A program made the position numbers and the translations under genes. A DNA stretch of 64,000 nucleotides from Companilactobacillus kedongensis (GTDB taxonomy: Bacteria > Bacillota > Bacilli > Lactobacillales > Lactobacillaceae): assembly GCF_003946625.1 (NCBI RefSeq), contig NZ_RHOR01000001.1, forward strand, positions 186,001 through 250,000, given 5' to 3'. Each line of letters opens with the position of its first letter. Position 1 is the first letter of the stretch. Shown in pieces: positions 37,532 through 48,182 of the stretch. Under the pieces are notes generated by a model. That model worked only from the letters and a program-made list of their open reading frames with translations, made no database searches and was not told the origin of the DNA.

Positions 37532-38275
37532 ATGGCAGATCTAAATAATAGTAAACAAAATTCTGATTTGAGGGTTCCAAAACACATAGCAATTATTATG
37601 GACGGTAATGGACGCTGGGCAAAACGTCTAGGTCAGCCAAGAATTGCTGGTCATAAAGAGGGCATGAATAATGTCAAACGTATTGCGATCGCCGCAAATA
37701 ATCTTGGGGTCAATGTTTTGAGCCTCTATGCTTTTTCTACTGAAAATTGGACTCGTCCCAGCAAAGAAGTTAATTTTTTAATGCGTCTTCCAGTAGACTT
37801 TTTTGGTACTTTTATGCCCGATTTGATCAAAGAAAACATTAGGGTAATGGTAACCGGATTTACTGATAAACTTCCTGCCAAAACTAGGAAGGCTGTTTTT
37901 GATGCAATAGAAGATACCAAGCAAAATACTGGCATGATTTTAAATTTTGCCTTTAACTATGGTGGACGAGCTGAAATAGTTCATGCAGCCAAAATACTAG
38001 CAATTAAAGCAAAAAATGACGAAATTGATCCAGAGAATATCGATGATGAGTCATTTTCTGAACAATTATTGACTGGTCCTTTAGGTGATTTAGCTGATCC
38101 TGATCTGTTGATCAGAACTAGTGGTGAGGAACGAATCTCTAACTTTATGTTATGGCAAATGGCATATAGTGAGATGGTTTTCGATGAAACATATTGGCCA
38201 GATTTTACAGCTGATAATTTAGTTGAGGATATTAAGATCTTTAATGATAGAGACAGAAGATTCGGATCTGTTTAA
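37532..38275 (+). CDS. uppS: Undecaprenyl diphosphate synthase
   Basis: UppS makes the C55 lipid carrier for peptidoglycan and teichoic acids from FPP and IPP. The 247-residue cis-prenyltransferase shows HIAIIMDGNGRWAK with catalytic Asp, YAFSTENWTRP, and DLLIRTSGEERISNFMLWQ. There is no visible Shine-Dalgarno site before the ATG, which directly follows a hairpin over the frr stop codon. TTG 37569 is an alternative but would be at the edge of the conserved core. uppS-cdsA-rseP order is conserved. Confidence 0.96.
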   Translation: MADLNNSKQNSDLRVPKHIAIIMDGNGRWAKRLGQPRIAGHKEGMNNVKRIAIAANNLGVNVLSLYAFSTENWTRPSKEVNFLMRLPVDFFGTFMPDLIKENIRVMVTGFTDKLPAKTRKAVFDAIEDTKQNTGMILNFAFNYGGRAEIVHAAKILAIKAKNDEIDPENIDDESFSEQLLTGPLGDLADPDLLIRTSGEERISNFMLWQMAYSEMVFDETYWPDFTADNLVEDIKIFNDRDRRFGSV

Positions 38276-38288
38276 CTGGGGGAATATT

Positions 38289-39083
38289 ATGAAACAACGT
38301 GTAATTACTGCAGTAATAGCGTTAGCAATCTTTATTCCAATTCTATATTTTGGTGGGATTTGGTTAGAAATTGCTTCCGTTGTACTTGCAGCGGTCGGTG
38401 TATTTGAAATTTATATCATGAGAAAAAGAATTATCGTGTCAATTGATTTTATTTTAACGATTTTGGGAACACTAGCTTTGGCAGTTCCAATTAGTTTTTA
38501 TCGTGGATGGTCACCAAAAAGCTTCTCAAGATTGGATACTTTTTATGTTTTTGCCGTACTTTTACTAATAGTTACAGTTTTAACTAAAAACAAATTCAAT
38601 TTTGAAGATGCAGCTGTGTCGGTTATTTCCATGATTTATATTGGTACAGGATTTCATTATCTAGCTTCTGTTAGAAATTCTAGCGGCGGTTTAGGATTAT
38701 TGATGTTTGCATTAATCGTTGTTTGGTCAACAGATATTTTCGCATATACATTTGGCCGTAAGATTGGTAAACATAAGTTATGGCCTGCAATCAGTCCTAA
38801 TAAAACTTGGGAGGGTACAATTGCAGGAGTTATATCTGCCTTGGTATTGTCAGGTATTTATATGTATTTTGTACCTCAAAAGTATTCATTGGTAACAATG
38901 TTATTGATTGCTTTAGTGTTGTCAGCTTTTGGACAAATGGGAGATTTGATCGAGTCTGCCTATAAGAGATATTACAAGGTTAAAGATTCAGGAAATATTT
39001 TACCTGGACATGGTGGAATCTTAGATAGATTTGACAGTATGTTGATCGTCTTGCCATTACTACATGTTTTTGGTTTAGTTTAG
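38289..39083 (+). CDS. cdsA: Phosphatidate cytidylyltransferase
   Basis: CdsA makes CDP-diacylglycerol from phosphatidate and CTP in the membrane. The 264-residue protein has about seven to eight membrane segments and the signature SPNKTWEG near residue 170, with DSMLIVLP near the C-terminus. The start is the ATG at 38289 after GGGGGAA; longer in-frame starts would run inside uppS. It sits between two other membrane or envelope genes, as in most Bacilli. Confidence 0.96.
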   Translation: MKQRVITAVIALAIFIPILYFGGIWLEIASVVLAAVGVFEIYIMRKRIIVSIDFILTILGTLALAVPISFYRGWSPKSFSRLDTFYVFAVLLLIVTVLTKNKFNFEDAAVSVISMIYIGTGFHYLASVRNSSGGLGLLMFALIVVWSTDIFAYTFGRKIGKHKLWPAISPNKTWEGTIAGVISALVLSGIYMYFVPQKYSLVTMLLIALVLSAFGQMGDLIESAYKRYYKVKDSGNILPGHGGILDRFDSMLIVLPLLHVFGLV

Positions 39084-39101
39084 AGGTTTGTGGAGGTTAA
39101 A

Positions 39102-40367
39102 ATGACCGCAATAATTACATTTATTATTGTCTTTGGGATATTAGTTGTTGTCCATGAGTTTGGACATTACTATGCTGCTAAAAAATCAGGTATTTTGGTA
39201 CGTGAGTTTTCAGTTGGTATGGGCCCAAAGCTTTATGCTTATCGAAAGAATAATACAACATACACATTGCGGCTCTTACCGTTAGGTGGATATGTCAGAA
39301 TGGCCGGAGCACAAGAGGACGATTCTGAGATCAAACCAGGAACGATGGCTTCTTTATTGATCAATGGTGATAAAGTTACAAAAATCATCACATCAAGCAA
39401 AGTTTATGATGCACAAGCGGTACCTGTTCAAATATCAAAGGCTGATTTGGTCGATGATTTGACTATTGAAGGTTATGAGAACGGTGATGAGTCAGAAATG
39501 AAACATTACGATGTTGATCATGATGCGACAATAGTTGAAGAAGATGGTACTGAAGTACAAATTGCTCCGAGAGATGTTCAGTTACAATCAGTTTCTGTTT
39601 GGAAAAGAATGATCACTAATTTTGCTGGACCATTCAATAACTTTATTTTGGCGATCGTCTGTGCAATTATTGCTGCGTTTATGATGAATGGTATTCCTAT
39701 GGGTACTAATCAATTAGGACATATTAAAAGTAATAGTGTTGCTAAGACTGCTGGATTAAAAAGTAATGACAAGATTCTCGCAGTAGGGAATAAGACCACT
39801 TCGAATTGGACTACGTTAACCGAGACAATTCGAGACAATCCAGGTAAAAAAGTCGATTTAAAGGTTGAGTCAAAAGGTAAAATCAAACACGTGTCAGTCA
39901 CACCTAAGACGGTTAAAATTTCTGGTCAGAAGTATGGACAGTTGGGGATCATGGCCAAGAAAGATTACAGTTTAGGTGCAAAAATCAAGTATGGATTCAC
40001 ATCTAGTTGGCAAACAACCGTATCTATCTTCCAAGTGCTTGGCAAGATGGCATCGGGTGGATTTAATATCAACCAGTTGTCTGGTCCAGTCGGGATTTAT
40101 TCAATGACTTCACAGGTTGCATCACAGGGGATAATCAATATTATTCTATTCATGTCGATGCTTTCGCTTAACTTAGGGATTGTTAATTTAATACCAATTC
40201 CAGCCTTAGATGGTGGGAAGATCCTATTAAATATAATTGAAATAATTAGACGTAAACCAATCCCTGAAGAGTATGAAAATATTATTACCTTGGTCGGGGT
40301 CGGCATCCTGGTATTACTAATGGTTGCCGTGACTTGGAATGATATTCAACGTTTCTTTATAAAATAG
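39102..40367 (+). CDS. rseP: Site-2 intramembrane zinc metalloprotease RseP/RasP
   Basis: A membrane protease that clears signal peptides and cuts anti-sigma factors. The 421-residue protein has HEFGH in the first membrane segment, a PDZ domain around residues 195-280 (AKTAGLKSNDKILAV), and the C-terminal NLIPIPALDGG with the third zinc ligand Asp. The start is the ATG at 39102 behind TGGAGGT. An insert of about 60 acidic residues follows the first segment. Confidence 0.96.
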   Translation: MTAIITFIIVFGILVVVHEFGHYYAAKKSGILVREFSVGMGPKLYAYRKNNTTYTLRLLPLGGYVRMAGAQEDDSEIKPGTMASLLINGDKVTKIITSSKVYDAQAVPVQISKADLVDDLTIEGYENGDESEMKHYDVDHDATIVEEDGTEVQIAPRDVQLQSVSVWKRMITNFAGPFNNFILAIVCAIIAAFMMNGIPMGTNQLGHIKSNSVAKTAGLKSNDKILAVGNKTTSNWTTLTETIRDNPGKKVDLKVESKGKIKHVSVTPKTVKISGQKYGQLGIMAKKDYSLGAKIKYGFTSSWQTTVSIFQVLGKMASGGFNINQLSGPVGIYSMTSQVASQGIINIILFMSMLSLNLGIVNLIPIPALDGGKILLNIIEIIRRKPIPEEYENIITLVGVGILVLLMVAVTWNDIQRFFIK

Positions 40368-40383
40368 GTGGGGAGAATCAGGT

Positions 40384-42090
40384 ATGAAACAATCCAGACT
40401 TTATATTCCAACATTGAAACAAACACCTAACGATGCTGAAGCAATCAGTCATAAGTTGATGTTGCGGGCAGGATATATCAGACCAGTATCTACTGGGATA
40501 TATGCTTTTCTACCGCTTGCTTGGTCGGTTATCCATAAGATTGAAACAATTATTCGTCGAGAAATGGATAACATAGATGCTGCAGAATTACGTATGCCAA
40601 TTCTTTTACCTGCTGAATTGTGGGAAGAGAGTGGACGTATTAAGACTTATGGTGAAGGTCTGTTTAAATTGGAAGATCGTCACAAGCGAGAATTCATACT
40701 AGGCCCTACTCATGAAGAAACAATTACAACGATTATTAAAGAACATTTAAATAGTTACAAAAAATTGCCAATGGTTCTGTATCAAATGCAGAATAAGTAT
40801 CGTGATGGTGATTCAACTAAATTTGGATTGTTACAAAGTCGCGAATTTTTAATGGCAGATGCGTACTCATTCAGTGCTAATGTTGAACAATTGGATACCA
40901 TGTACACTCAGATGGAACAAGCCTACCGTAATATTTTTGAACAATTAGGTCTGAACTTTCGAGTTATTCAAGGTAATGCTGATTTGATGGGCGGAACTGA
41001 AACTAAAGAATTTTCGGCTTTGGCTGATATCGGTTCAGATACGATTGTCTATTCAGATGAAAGTGACTATTCTGCTAATATCGAGATGGCTGCAAGTAGG
41101 CTGGAGGATAATCCAGTTGAGGACGATCAAAAAGCTACTTTAGTTGAAACACCGGATGTACATACGATAGCCGCACTAGCCTCTTTTTTGAAAATAGATG
41201 AGGCCAAAATTATGAAGGCTGTTGCGTATATGGCTGATGATAAGCCTATATTGGTTATGATCAGAGGAGATTTTGAAGTTAACAGTTTCAAGGTTAAAAA
41301 TTATCTGGGAGCCAATTTCTTAGAAACAGCCACTCCTCAGGAGGTCGTCAAAAAATTTGGTAGTACTCCAGGTTTTATTGGCCCTAAGGGGTTAAATCAA
41401 AATGTTGAAATATTGTATGATAGTTCTTTAGAAGGCTTAACCAATTTTGCCGTTGGTCCTAATATTAGAAATAAGCATCTTATGAATGCTAATTTTGAAG
41501 ATATCACCGATGAAGAACCAATTTTTCATGATTTACGTGTTGTAAAAGAGGGCGAAGGTTCTCCAGATGGACATGGAAAGATTGAGTTCACTAATGGTAT
41601 CAAAATTGCTAGTATCTTTAAGCTAGGGACCAAATTCTCTGAGGATTTTGGGGCTGACTTTCTAGATGAAGATGGCAAGTCACAACCCATTATCATGGGG
41701 TCTTATGGCATTAGTATTTCTCGAGTGTTGTCTGCAGTTATTGAGCAGCATAATGATAAAAGTGGTATCGTTTGGCCAGCTAGTCTGGCACCTTATCAAG
41801 TACATGTGATACCGATCAAGTATTCTGACGATGTTCAAAGACGATTAAGTGATGAGATCGTCCAATTGTTAAAGGCTGAAAATTTCGATGTTTTATTAGA
41901 TGATCGAAATGAACGTCCTGGTGTAAAATTTGCAGATTCAGATTTAATCGGAATACCGATCAGAGTTACTATTGGTAAAAAAGCAGCGGATTCAATTGTC
42001 GAGTTGAAGATCAGAAGTACTGATGAGACAATTGAAGTTAATAAAGATGAATTAGTAAATTCAGTAAAAATATTGCTTAAGAATCAGTAA
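40384..42090 (+). CDS. proS: Prolyl-tRNA synthetase (bacterial type, with editing domain)
   Basis: ProRS charges tRNA-Pro. The 568-residue class II enzyme includes RAGYIRPVSTGIYAFLPL, GPTHEETI, FGLLQSREFLMADAYSF and GGTETKEFSAL, then an inserted YbaK-like editing domain (about residues 255-385, IMKAVAYMADDKPILVMI) and the anticodon-binding domain. GGTGGGGAGA lies upstream. A free-standing editing paralogue lies elsewhere in the window. Confidence 0.97.
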   Translation: MKQSRLYIPTLKQTPNDAEAISHKLMLRAGYIRPVSTGIYAFLPLAWSVIHKIETIIRREMDNIDAAELRMPILLPAELWEESGRIKTYGEGLFKLEDRHKREFILGPTHEETITTIIKEHLNSYKKLPMVLYQMQNKYRDGDSTKFGLLQSREFLMADAYSFSANVEQLDTMYTQMEQAYRNIFEQLGLNFRVIQGNADLMGGTETKEFSALADIGSDTIVYSDESDYSANIEMAASRLEDNPVEDDQKATLVETPDVHTIAALASFLKIDEAKIMKAVAYMADDKPILVMIRGDFEVNSFKVKNYLGANFLETATPQEVVKKFGSTPGFIGPKGLNQNVEILYDSSLEGLTNFAVGPNIRNKHLMNANFEDITDEEPIFHDLRVVKEGEGSPDGHGKIEFTNGIKIASIFKLGTKFSEDFGADFLDEDGKSQPIIMGSYGISISRVLSAVIEQHNDKSGIVWPASLAPYQVHVIPIKYSDDVQRRLSDEIVQLLKAENFDVLLDDRNERPGVKFADSDLIGIPIRVTIGKKAADSIVELKIRSTDETIEVNKDELVNSVKILLKNQ

Positions 42091-42093
42091 ATG

Positions 42094-42110
42094 AGGCTTA
42101 GGCCTTTTTT
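42094..42110 (+). terminator. Short terminator after proS
   Basis: AGGC-TTAG-GCCT followed by T residues. The four- to five-pair stem is short, so leakage into polC is likely. Confidence 0.5.
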
Positions 42111-42130
42111 TATTTTTTGAAGGGTAAAAT

Positions 42131-45100
42131 ATGTCAGATAAAAATCAACTTTTTAAAATTTTAATTAAACAAATCAAACTAGATAACTTGTTAGAAGAAG
42201 ATGCACTATTTAATACTGCTATTTTAAATAAGTTAGATGTCCATAAAGTTTCAAAAAAGTGGGTGTTCTTCTTTGAGTTTGAGGATGTATTGCCATTCAA
42301 TGAGTTTAAGGTCTTCACCGAATCACTAAAAGATTCCTTTGATGGAATTGCCACAGTTGACTGGGAAATTTCGACGACTAAGGCTCATCTAGATGAGAAA
42401 AAAATCCGTGACTATTGGGATTTTGTTTTACAGACGGCACAATTGAATTCACCTGTGGTTTCTCAATTAATGAGACAAACTCCTCCAAAAATGGAGAATG
42501 GTCAACTTTTTTTGACAGTATCTAATGGATTCATAGCCGATTTTATGAATGGTGATCTGACAAAACAAATTCAAGATGAGTATCGTAGCCTAGGATTCCC
42601 TGATTTTAAACTTCATATCAATGTTGATGAAGAAAAGTCTAAGGAGAGTTTAAAGGCCTTACAATCTGCTAATGAAGAAAAAACTAAGCAATTCCAAACT
42701 AAGGTTCAAGAAATTAGTCAAAGTAAAGCTAAAAAAGCTCCAAGTAATATTTCTAAAGTTGGTCGGAAGATTCCAGATGATCAAGAAATAACCCAAATGG
42801 TCGATATTATTGAAGAAGATCGCAATAAGGTCGTTGAAGGAAATATTTTCAATAAAGATGTTAGAAAACTAAAATCCGGTCGTTCATTGTTGATCATTAA
42901 AGTTACTGACTATACTTCTTCATTTAGTATCAAGAAATTTTCAAACGGTGAAGATGATGAGGCCTTTTTTGAGGAACTTAGTGAGGGTGCTTGGATTCGA
43001 GTTCGAGGAAGTATTCAAGAAGACAATTTCTCGCGTGAATTAGTAATTATGGCAAATGATATAAATATTATTAAGCATCCAGAACGCCAAGATACTGCTG
43101 ACGATGATAATAAACGAATTGAATTACATGCACATACTAATATGAGTCAGATGGATGCTATCCCTAGTGCTACTGATTTGGTAAAACGTGCGAGTCAATG
43201 GGGTCAAAAGGCAATCGCCATCACTGATCATCGTGCTTTACAAGCTTTTCCGGAAGCTTACAGTGCTGGTCAAAAGTTTGGTGTCAAAATTGCCTACGGT
43301 GTCGAAATTGATTTGGTAGATGAAGGAAATCCAATTGCTTATAATTTACGAGATGAAAATCTTAAAGATGCTGAATATGTAATTTTTGATGTTGAGACAA
43401 CAGGTCTTTCGGCTGTTTATGACAGCATTATTGAACTTGCTGCAACTAAAATGAAAGACGGAGAAGTTGTCGCTTCATTTGATGAATTTATTAATCCTCA
43501 TCATGAATTATCTGAGTTCACAACTAATTTGACGAGTATTACTAATGATATGGTCAGAGATGCTCCTGACGAGCAAGTAATTATTCAAAAATTTATTGAC
43601 TTTGTTGGTGATGATGTACTTGTTGGACATAATGTTACATTTGATATTGGCTTCTTAAATTCAGCTTTAACGCGGATGGATCATGCTAGAGTCTCTGTTC
43701 CAGTAATTGATACTTTGGAAATGTCACGTACACTTCATTCTGAATATCGTAATCATAAATTGGATTCATTGGCTAAACGTTACAATATTGTATTGGAACA
43801 CCATCACCGTGCTAATGCGGATGCCGAAACCACTGGATATTTGATGTATAAATTGTTTGAAGAAATGGAAGCAAACTTCAATACAACTAATATATCTCAA
43901 CTAAATGACCATGTTGGCGGGGATGAAGCCTATAAGCAGGCGCGTCCTAGTCATGCGATCTTATTGGCTCAAACCCAAGAGGGCTTGAAGAATATGTTCA
44001 AAATTGTTTCATATTCAATGACCAAGTATTATTATCGAACAGCTCGAGTTCCAAGGCGACTTTTAAATAAGTATCGAAAGGGTATTTTAGTCGGTTCAGC
44101 ATGTAAAGACGGTGAAGTCTTCAATACTATGATGCAAAAAGGTTACGAAGATACTCGTGAAGTTGCGCAGTACTATGATTACCTTGAAGTTATGCCAAAA
44201 CCTGTTTACCAGCATTTGCTAGACATCAAATTGATTAAGGATGAATCAGGTTTGGAAGAAATTCTTAAAAATATCATCAAACTCGGTAAAGAAATCAACA
44301 AATCGGTTGTTGCTACTGGGGATGTTCACTATCTTGATCCCCATGACAAAGTTTATCGAGACATTGTTATTAAGGCAGTTAAGAGTAATCCCCTAGCACG
44401 TCAGGTATTACCTGATGTTCAATTTAGAACTACTAATGAAATGTTTGATGAATTTGATTTCTTAGATGAAGCGACTGAACAAGAATTGATCGTCGATAAT
44501 CCAGCAAAAATAATGGATATGATCGATGAAATTTCTCCGGTTAAAGATAAGTTGTATACTCCAAAAATGGAGGGTGCCGAAGAAGAAATTCGTAGTTTAA
44601 CTATGAATAAAGCTCATGAACTATACGGTGATGATTTACCAGAAATTGTTCAAGAACGTATGGATAAAGAACTTAAAAGTATTATTGGTAATGGATTCTC
44701 GGTTATTTATTTAATTTCTCAACGTTTAGTTTATAAATCAAATAAAGACGGATATTTAGTTGGTTCCCGTGGTTCCGTTGGTTCAAGTTTCGTTGCCACG
44801 ATGACGGGTATTACTGAAGTTAATCCGTTAGCACCGCATTATCGTTGTCCTAAATGTAAGTATTCTGAATTCTTTACAAAAGGTGAAGTTGGTTCAGGTT
44901 TTGATTTACCAGATAAGAAGTGCCCCAAGTGTGGTACCGAATTGAAAAAAGATGGACAAGATATTCCTTTTGAAACTTTCTTAGGTTTTAAAGGTGATAA
45001 GGTTCCTGATATTGATTTGAACTTCTCTGGTGACTACCAACCAGTTGCACATAATTATACGAAGGTATTATTTGGTGAAGATCACGTGTTTAGGGCCGGA

Positions 45101-46429
45101 ACCATCGGTACAATTGCTGATAGAACAGCTTTTGGTTATGTAAAAAATTATGAGGAATTGACTGAACAACAATTCAGAAATGCCGAAGAAGAGCGTCTCG
45201 CTATGGGATCAACGGGTGTCAAGAGAACTACTGGACAACATCCGGCTGGTATCATTGTTGTGCCAGACTATATGGATATCTTTGACTTTACGCCGATTCA
45301 ATATCCAGCTGACGATCAGAATGCTGCATGGAAGACAACTCATTTTGATTTCCACTCAATTCATGATAATATCCTAAAGCTGGATATTTTGGGTCATGAT
45401 GATCCTACTATGATCCGTACGTTGCAAGATTTGTCTGGCATTGATCCGTTGACTATTCCAGTTGATGATCCAGAAGTTATGGCACTTTTCTCAGGAACAG
45501 AGTCATTAGGTGTCACACCTGAACAGATCTTTTCTAAAACAGGTACATTAGGCGTTCCAGAGTTTGGTACTCGTTTTGTTCGCGGAATGTTGGAAAAAAC
45601 TCATCCAACGACATTTGCCGAGTTATTACAGATTTCAGGTTTGTCACATGGGACTGATGTTTGGTTAGGTAATGCTGAAGAACTGATTGATAAGGGAATT
45701 GTTACACTAAAGGAAGTTATCGGTTGTCGTGATAATATCATGATGGATTTGATTCACTGGGGTATGGATTCACAAATTGCTTTCCAAATTATGGAGCATG
45801 TTCGTAAAGGACGTGGTATTCCTGATGAATGGAAGCAACAAATGAAAGATGCCGATGTGCCAGATTGGTATATTGAGTCTTGTTTGAAGATCAAGTATAT
45901 GTTTCCTAAGGCTCATGCGACAGCTTATATTTTGATGGCTTTACGTATTGCATACTTTAAAGTTCACTATCCGCTCTATTATTACAGTGCTTATTTCTCA
46001 GTTCGTGCTGATGATTTTGATCTTGTCGCTATGACAACAGGTAAGCAAGCTATCAAAGACGCGATGAAAGCTATCAACGACAAAGGAATGGACGCATCTA
46101 CTAAAGAAAAGAATTTGTTAACTGTTTTGGAATTAGCTAATGAATGTGTTGAACGTGGTTTTAATATTAAAATGGTAGATTTGGAAAAATCTGATGCCTT
46201 TGAGTTTAAGATTATCGATGATACAACATTGTTAGCACCATTCAATGCAATTCCTGGCTTGGGTGATAACGTTGCTAAACAAATCGTGGCTGCTCGTGAG
46301 GAACAACCATTCTTATCTAAAGAGGACCTTGGTACTCGTGGTAAAGTTTCTAAAACCATCATTGAATATATGACAGATAATCATGTTTTAGATGGAATGC
46401 CAGACGAAAATCAACTCTCCCTCTTCTAG
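42131..46429 (+). CDS. polC: DNA polymerase III alpha subunit, Gram-positive PolC
   Basis: PolC is the main replicative polymerase of Firmicutes, with its own 3'-5' proofreading exonuclease. In order: N-terminal domain and OB-fold (to about residue 330), PHP domain ([24 protein letters not shown]), split by the DEDD exonuclease insert ([10 protein letters not shown] near 418; HNVTFDIGF), a four-Cys zinc site ([17 protein letters not shown]), the polymerase core with [12 protein letters not shown], and the C-terminal helix-hairpin-helix. 1432 residues, full length. GAAGGG lies upstream. Confidence 0.98.
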   Translation: MSDKNQLFKILIKQIKLDNLLEEDALFNTAILNKLDVHKVSKKWVFFFEFEDVLPFNEFKVFTESLKDSFDGIATVDWEISTTKAHLDEKKIRDYWDFVLQTAQLNSPVVSQLMRQTPPKMENGQLFLTVSNGFIADFMNGDLTKQIQDEYRSLGFPDFKLHINVDEEKSKESLKALQSANEEKTKQFQTKVQEISQSKAKKAPSNISKVGRKIPDDQEITQMVDIIEEDRNKVVEGNIFNKDVRKLKSGRSLLIIKVTDYTSSFSIKKFSNGEDDEAFFEELSEGAWIRVRGSIQEDNFSRELVIMANDINIIKHPERQDTADDDNKRIELHAHTNMSQMDAIPSATDLVKRASQWGQKAIAITDHRALQAFPEAYSAGQKFGVKIAYGVEIDLVDEGNPIAYNLRDENLKDAEYVIFDVETTGLSAVYDSIIELAATKMKDGEVVASFDEFINPHHELSEFTTNLTSITNDMVRDAPDEQVIIQKFIDFVGDDVLVGHNVTFDIGFLNSALTRMDHARVSVPVIDTLEMSRTLHSEYRNHKLDSLAKRYNIVLEHHHRANADAETTGYLMYKLFEEMEANFNTTNISQLNDHVGGDEAYKQARPSHAILLAQTQEGLKNMFKIVSYSMTKYYYRTARVPRRLLNKYRKGILVGSACKDGEVFNTMMQKGYEDTREVAQYYDYLEVMPKPVYQHLLDIKLIKDESGLEEILKNIIKLGKEINKSVVATGDVHYLDPHDKVYRDIVIKAVKSNPLARQVLPDVQFRTTNEMFDEFDFLDEATEQELIVDNPAKIMDMIDEISPVKDKLYTPKMEGAEEEIRSLTMNKAHELYGDDLPEIVQERMDKELKSIIGNGFSVIYLISQRLVYKSNKDGYLVGSRGSVGSSFVATMTGITEVNPLAPHYRCPKCKYSEFFTKGEVGSGFDLPDKKCPKCGTELKKDGQDIPFETFLGFKGDKVPDIDLNFSGDYQPVAHNYTKVLFGEDHVFRAGTIGTIADRTAFGYVKNYEELTEQQFRNAEEERLAMGSTGVKRTTGQHPAGIIVVPDYMDIFDFTPIQYPADDQNAAWKTTHFDFHSIHDNILKLDILGHDDPTMIRTLQDLSGIDPLTIPVDDPEVMALFSGTESLGVTPEQIFSKTGTLGVPEFGTRFVRGMLEKTHPTTFAELLQISGLSHGTDVWLGNAEELIDKGIVTLKEVIGCRDNIMMDLIHWGMDSQIAFQIMEHVRKGRGIPDEWKQQMKDADVPDWYIESCLKIKYMFPKAHATAYILMALRIAYFKVHYPLYYYSAYFSVRADDFDLVAMTTGKQAIKDAMKAINDKGMDASTKEKNLLTVLELANECVERGFNIKMVDLEKSDAFEFKIIDDTTLLAPFNAIPGLGDNVAKQIVAAREEQPFLSKEDLGTRGKVSKTIIEYMTDNHVLDGMPDENQLSLF

Positions 46430-46444
46430 TATCAGGGCTTCAGG

Positions 46445-46473
46445 TTGCTTTCGTTTCACAAATGTGTTAAATT
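46445..46473 (+). promoter_or_regulatory. Candidate promoter for rimP-nusA-infB operon
   Basis: TTGCTT (46445-46450), a 17-base spacer and TAAATT (46468-46473) with an extended TG at 46465-46466. It lies between the polC stop and the terminator hairpin. Confidence 0.5.
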
Positions 46474-46495
46474 ACTACTAGTTAATTATTGATTT

Positions 46496-46522
46496 GAGTG
46501 AGCAGCAATGCTCACTCTTTTT
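46496..46522 (+). terminator. Terminator or attenuator in the rimP-nusA leader
   Basis: GAGTGAGCA (46496-46504) and TGCTCACTC (46509-46517) are a perfect nine-pair stem with loop GCAA, then TTTTTATT. It could end polC transcripts. If the upstream promoter is real, it lies in the leader about 20 bases after the start of transcription. Confidence 0.75.
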
Positions 46523-46549
46523 ATTGCCGATTACTTTGGAGGAGTGTTT

Positions 46550-47017
46550 TTGAATACAAAAGTTGATGAATTAAAAGCCATTTTACAACCTATCCTGGAT
46601 CAACATGATTTCTTTTTAGTTGATTTGGAGTTTGTGCACGAACATGGCGACTGGTATTTAAGAGTTTATGCAGATAAAAAGGGTGGAATCAGTATCGATG
46701 ATTGTGCCGTAATTAGTGAGGAGTTTGGAGAGAAGTTGGATGAGTTAGATCCAATTGATCCCGCTTATTACTTGGAGGTTTCTTCACCAGGTGCAGAACG
46801 TCCTTTAAAAAATGATGAAAGTCTTTCCAATTATGAAGGTGATTATGTCAACGTCTCTTTATATCAAAAAATAGATGGAAATAAGGCTTTTGAAGGAACT
46901 TTGACAAAGGTAACCGCAGAACAAATAGCTTTAGACTATAAAATCAAAAATATTCACAAGCAAGTTGAGATAAGTCGAGATAAAATTGCTAAAATTCGAC
47001 TTGCAATTGAGTTCTAA
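46550..47017 (+). CDS. rimP: Ribosome maturation factor RimP
   Basis: RimP aids 30S maturation. The 155-residue protein has FFLVDLEFVHEHGDWYLRVYAD, ISIDDCAVISEEFGEKLDE and YYLEVSSPGAERPL, all typical. The start is TTG 46550 after GGAGGAG (46538-46544). An in-frame ATG at 46508 lies inside the terminator stem and is rejected. It heads the operon rimP-nusA-rnpM-ylxQ-infB-rbfA. Confidence 0.93.
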   Translation: MNTKVDELKAILQPILDQHDFFLVDLEFVHEHGDWYLRVYADKKGGISIDDCAVISEEFGEKLDELDPIDPAYYLEVSSPGAERPLKNDESLSNYEGDYVNVSLYQKIDGNKAFEGTLTKVTAEQIALDYKIKNIHKQVEISRDKIAKIRLAIEF

Positions 47018-47023
47018 GATTGA

Positions 47024-47047
47024 GAGTTTTTAGAGATTTAAAAACTC
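47024..47047 (+). other. Intercistronic hairpin between rimP and nusA
   Basis: GAGTTTTTA (47024-47032) and TAAAAACTC (47039-47047) are perfect nine-base arms with a six-base loop. No T-tract follows; the AAGGAG of nusA starts four bases later. It may affect mRNA stability or nusA translation. Confidence 0.6.
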
Positions 47048-47062
47048 GTTAAGGAGAATAGC

Positions 47063-48166
47063 ATGAGTAAAGAAATGATCGATGCACTTGATGCGTTGGA
47101 ATCCGAAAAAGGTATTAAAAAAGAATACGTGATCGAATCTTTAGAAGCAGCCTTAGTTGCAGCGTACAAGCGTAACTATAATCAAGCTCAAAATGTTGAT
47201 GTTGAGTTTGATGCTAAAAAAGGTAACATTCACGTATATGCTGTCAAAGAAGTGGTTGAAGAATCAGTTGATGACAGACTAGAAATCAGTCTTCCTGAAG
47301 CTCAAAAAAAGAGTAAGGGATACGAGATCGGTGATCATATAAAGGAAGAAGTCACTCCAAAGGACTTCGGACGAATCGCCGCTCAAACAGCTAAGCAAGT
47401 AATTATGCAACGTGTTAGAGAAGCTGAACGAGATGTAATTTATAATGAATACAGCCAATATGAACATGAAATCATTCAAGGAATAGTTGAACGAAGCGAT
47501 AACCGTTTTGTTTATATCAATTTTGGTAAGATCGAAGCTGTTATGTCGAAGGCTGATCAAATGCCTGGCGAAATATATAATCCTCGCGATCGTATCAGAG
47601 TGTATGTTACTAAGGTAGAAAATGCTACAAAGGGTCCACAAGTGTTCGTTTCAAGAACTGATCCAGGTTTGGTTAAGAGATTATTTGAACAAGAGGTTCC
47701 AGAAATATATGATGGAACAGTTGAGATCGTTTCGATTGCTCGTGAGGCTGGGGACAGAACTAAGATCGCGGTTAAATCAGATAATGCTGATGTTGATCCA
47801 GTTGGTACTTGTGTCGGTCCTAAGGGTGCCCGTGTTCAAGCAGTCGTTGATGAATTGAATGGTGAAAACATTGATGTTGTTCCATATGTTGACGATCCAA
47901 TTGATTTCATTGCTAATGCTTTGAATCCTGCTGAAGTTATTGCAGTTCAATTTGACGGTGATAATAAGAAACAATGTATGGTTATTGTTCCTGACTACCA
48001 TTTGTCATTAGCAATTGGTAAAAAAGGTCAAAACGCTCGTTTGGCCGCTAAATTAACTGGTTATAAGATTGATATCAAACCAGAATCACAAGTTGAATTC
48101 GTTGATGATAACGACCAAGACGTAGATATTGACGATATTGATAAAAACGATTCTGATTCTGAATAA
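47063..48166 (+). CDS. nusA: Transcription termination/antitermination factor NusA
   Basis: NusA binds RNA polymerase and promotes pausing and hairpin termination. The 367-residue protein has the N-terminal polymerase-binding domain, an S1 domain (about residues 133-200, GIVERSDNRFVYINFG), and two KH domains (VGTCVGPKGARVQAVV; LAIGKKGQNARLAAKLTG), and ends in an acidic tail. It lacks the C-terminal repeats of E. coli NusA, as is normal in Firmicutes. AAGGAG precedes the ATG. Confidence 0.98.
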   Translation: MSKEMIDALDALESEKGIKKEYVIESLEAALVAAYKRNYNQAQNVDVEFDAKKGNIHVYAVKEVVEESVDDRLEISLPEAQKKSKGYEIGDHIKEEVTPKDFGRIAAQTAKQVIMQRVREAERDVIYNEYSQYEHEIIQGIVERSDNRFVYINFGKIEAVMSKADQMPGEIYNPRDRIRVYVTKVENATKGPQVFVSRTDPGLVKRLFEQEVPEIYDGTVEIVSIAREAGDRTKIAVKSDNADVDPVGTCVGPKGARVQAVVDELNGENIDVVPYVDDPIDFIANALNPAEVIAVQFDGDNKKQCMVIVPDYHLSLAIGKKGQNARLAAKLTGYKIDIKPESQVEFVDDNDQDVDIDDIDKNDSDSE

Positions 48167-48182
48167 TTAGGGGGTGATTGAT

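Noticed and set aside
46508-46550. ATG at 46508 as the rimP start
   Set aside because: It lies in the terminator stem. TTG 46550 has a good GGAGGAG site and fits the family N-terminus.
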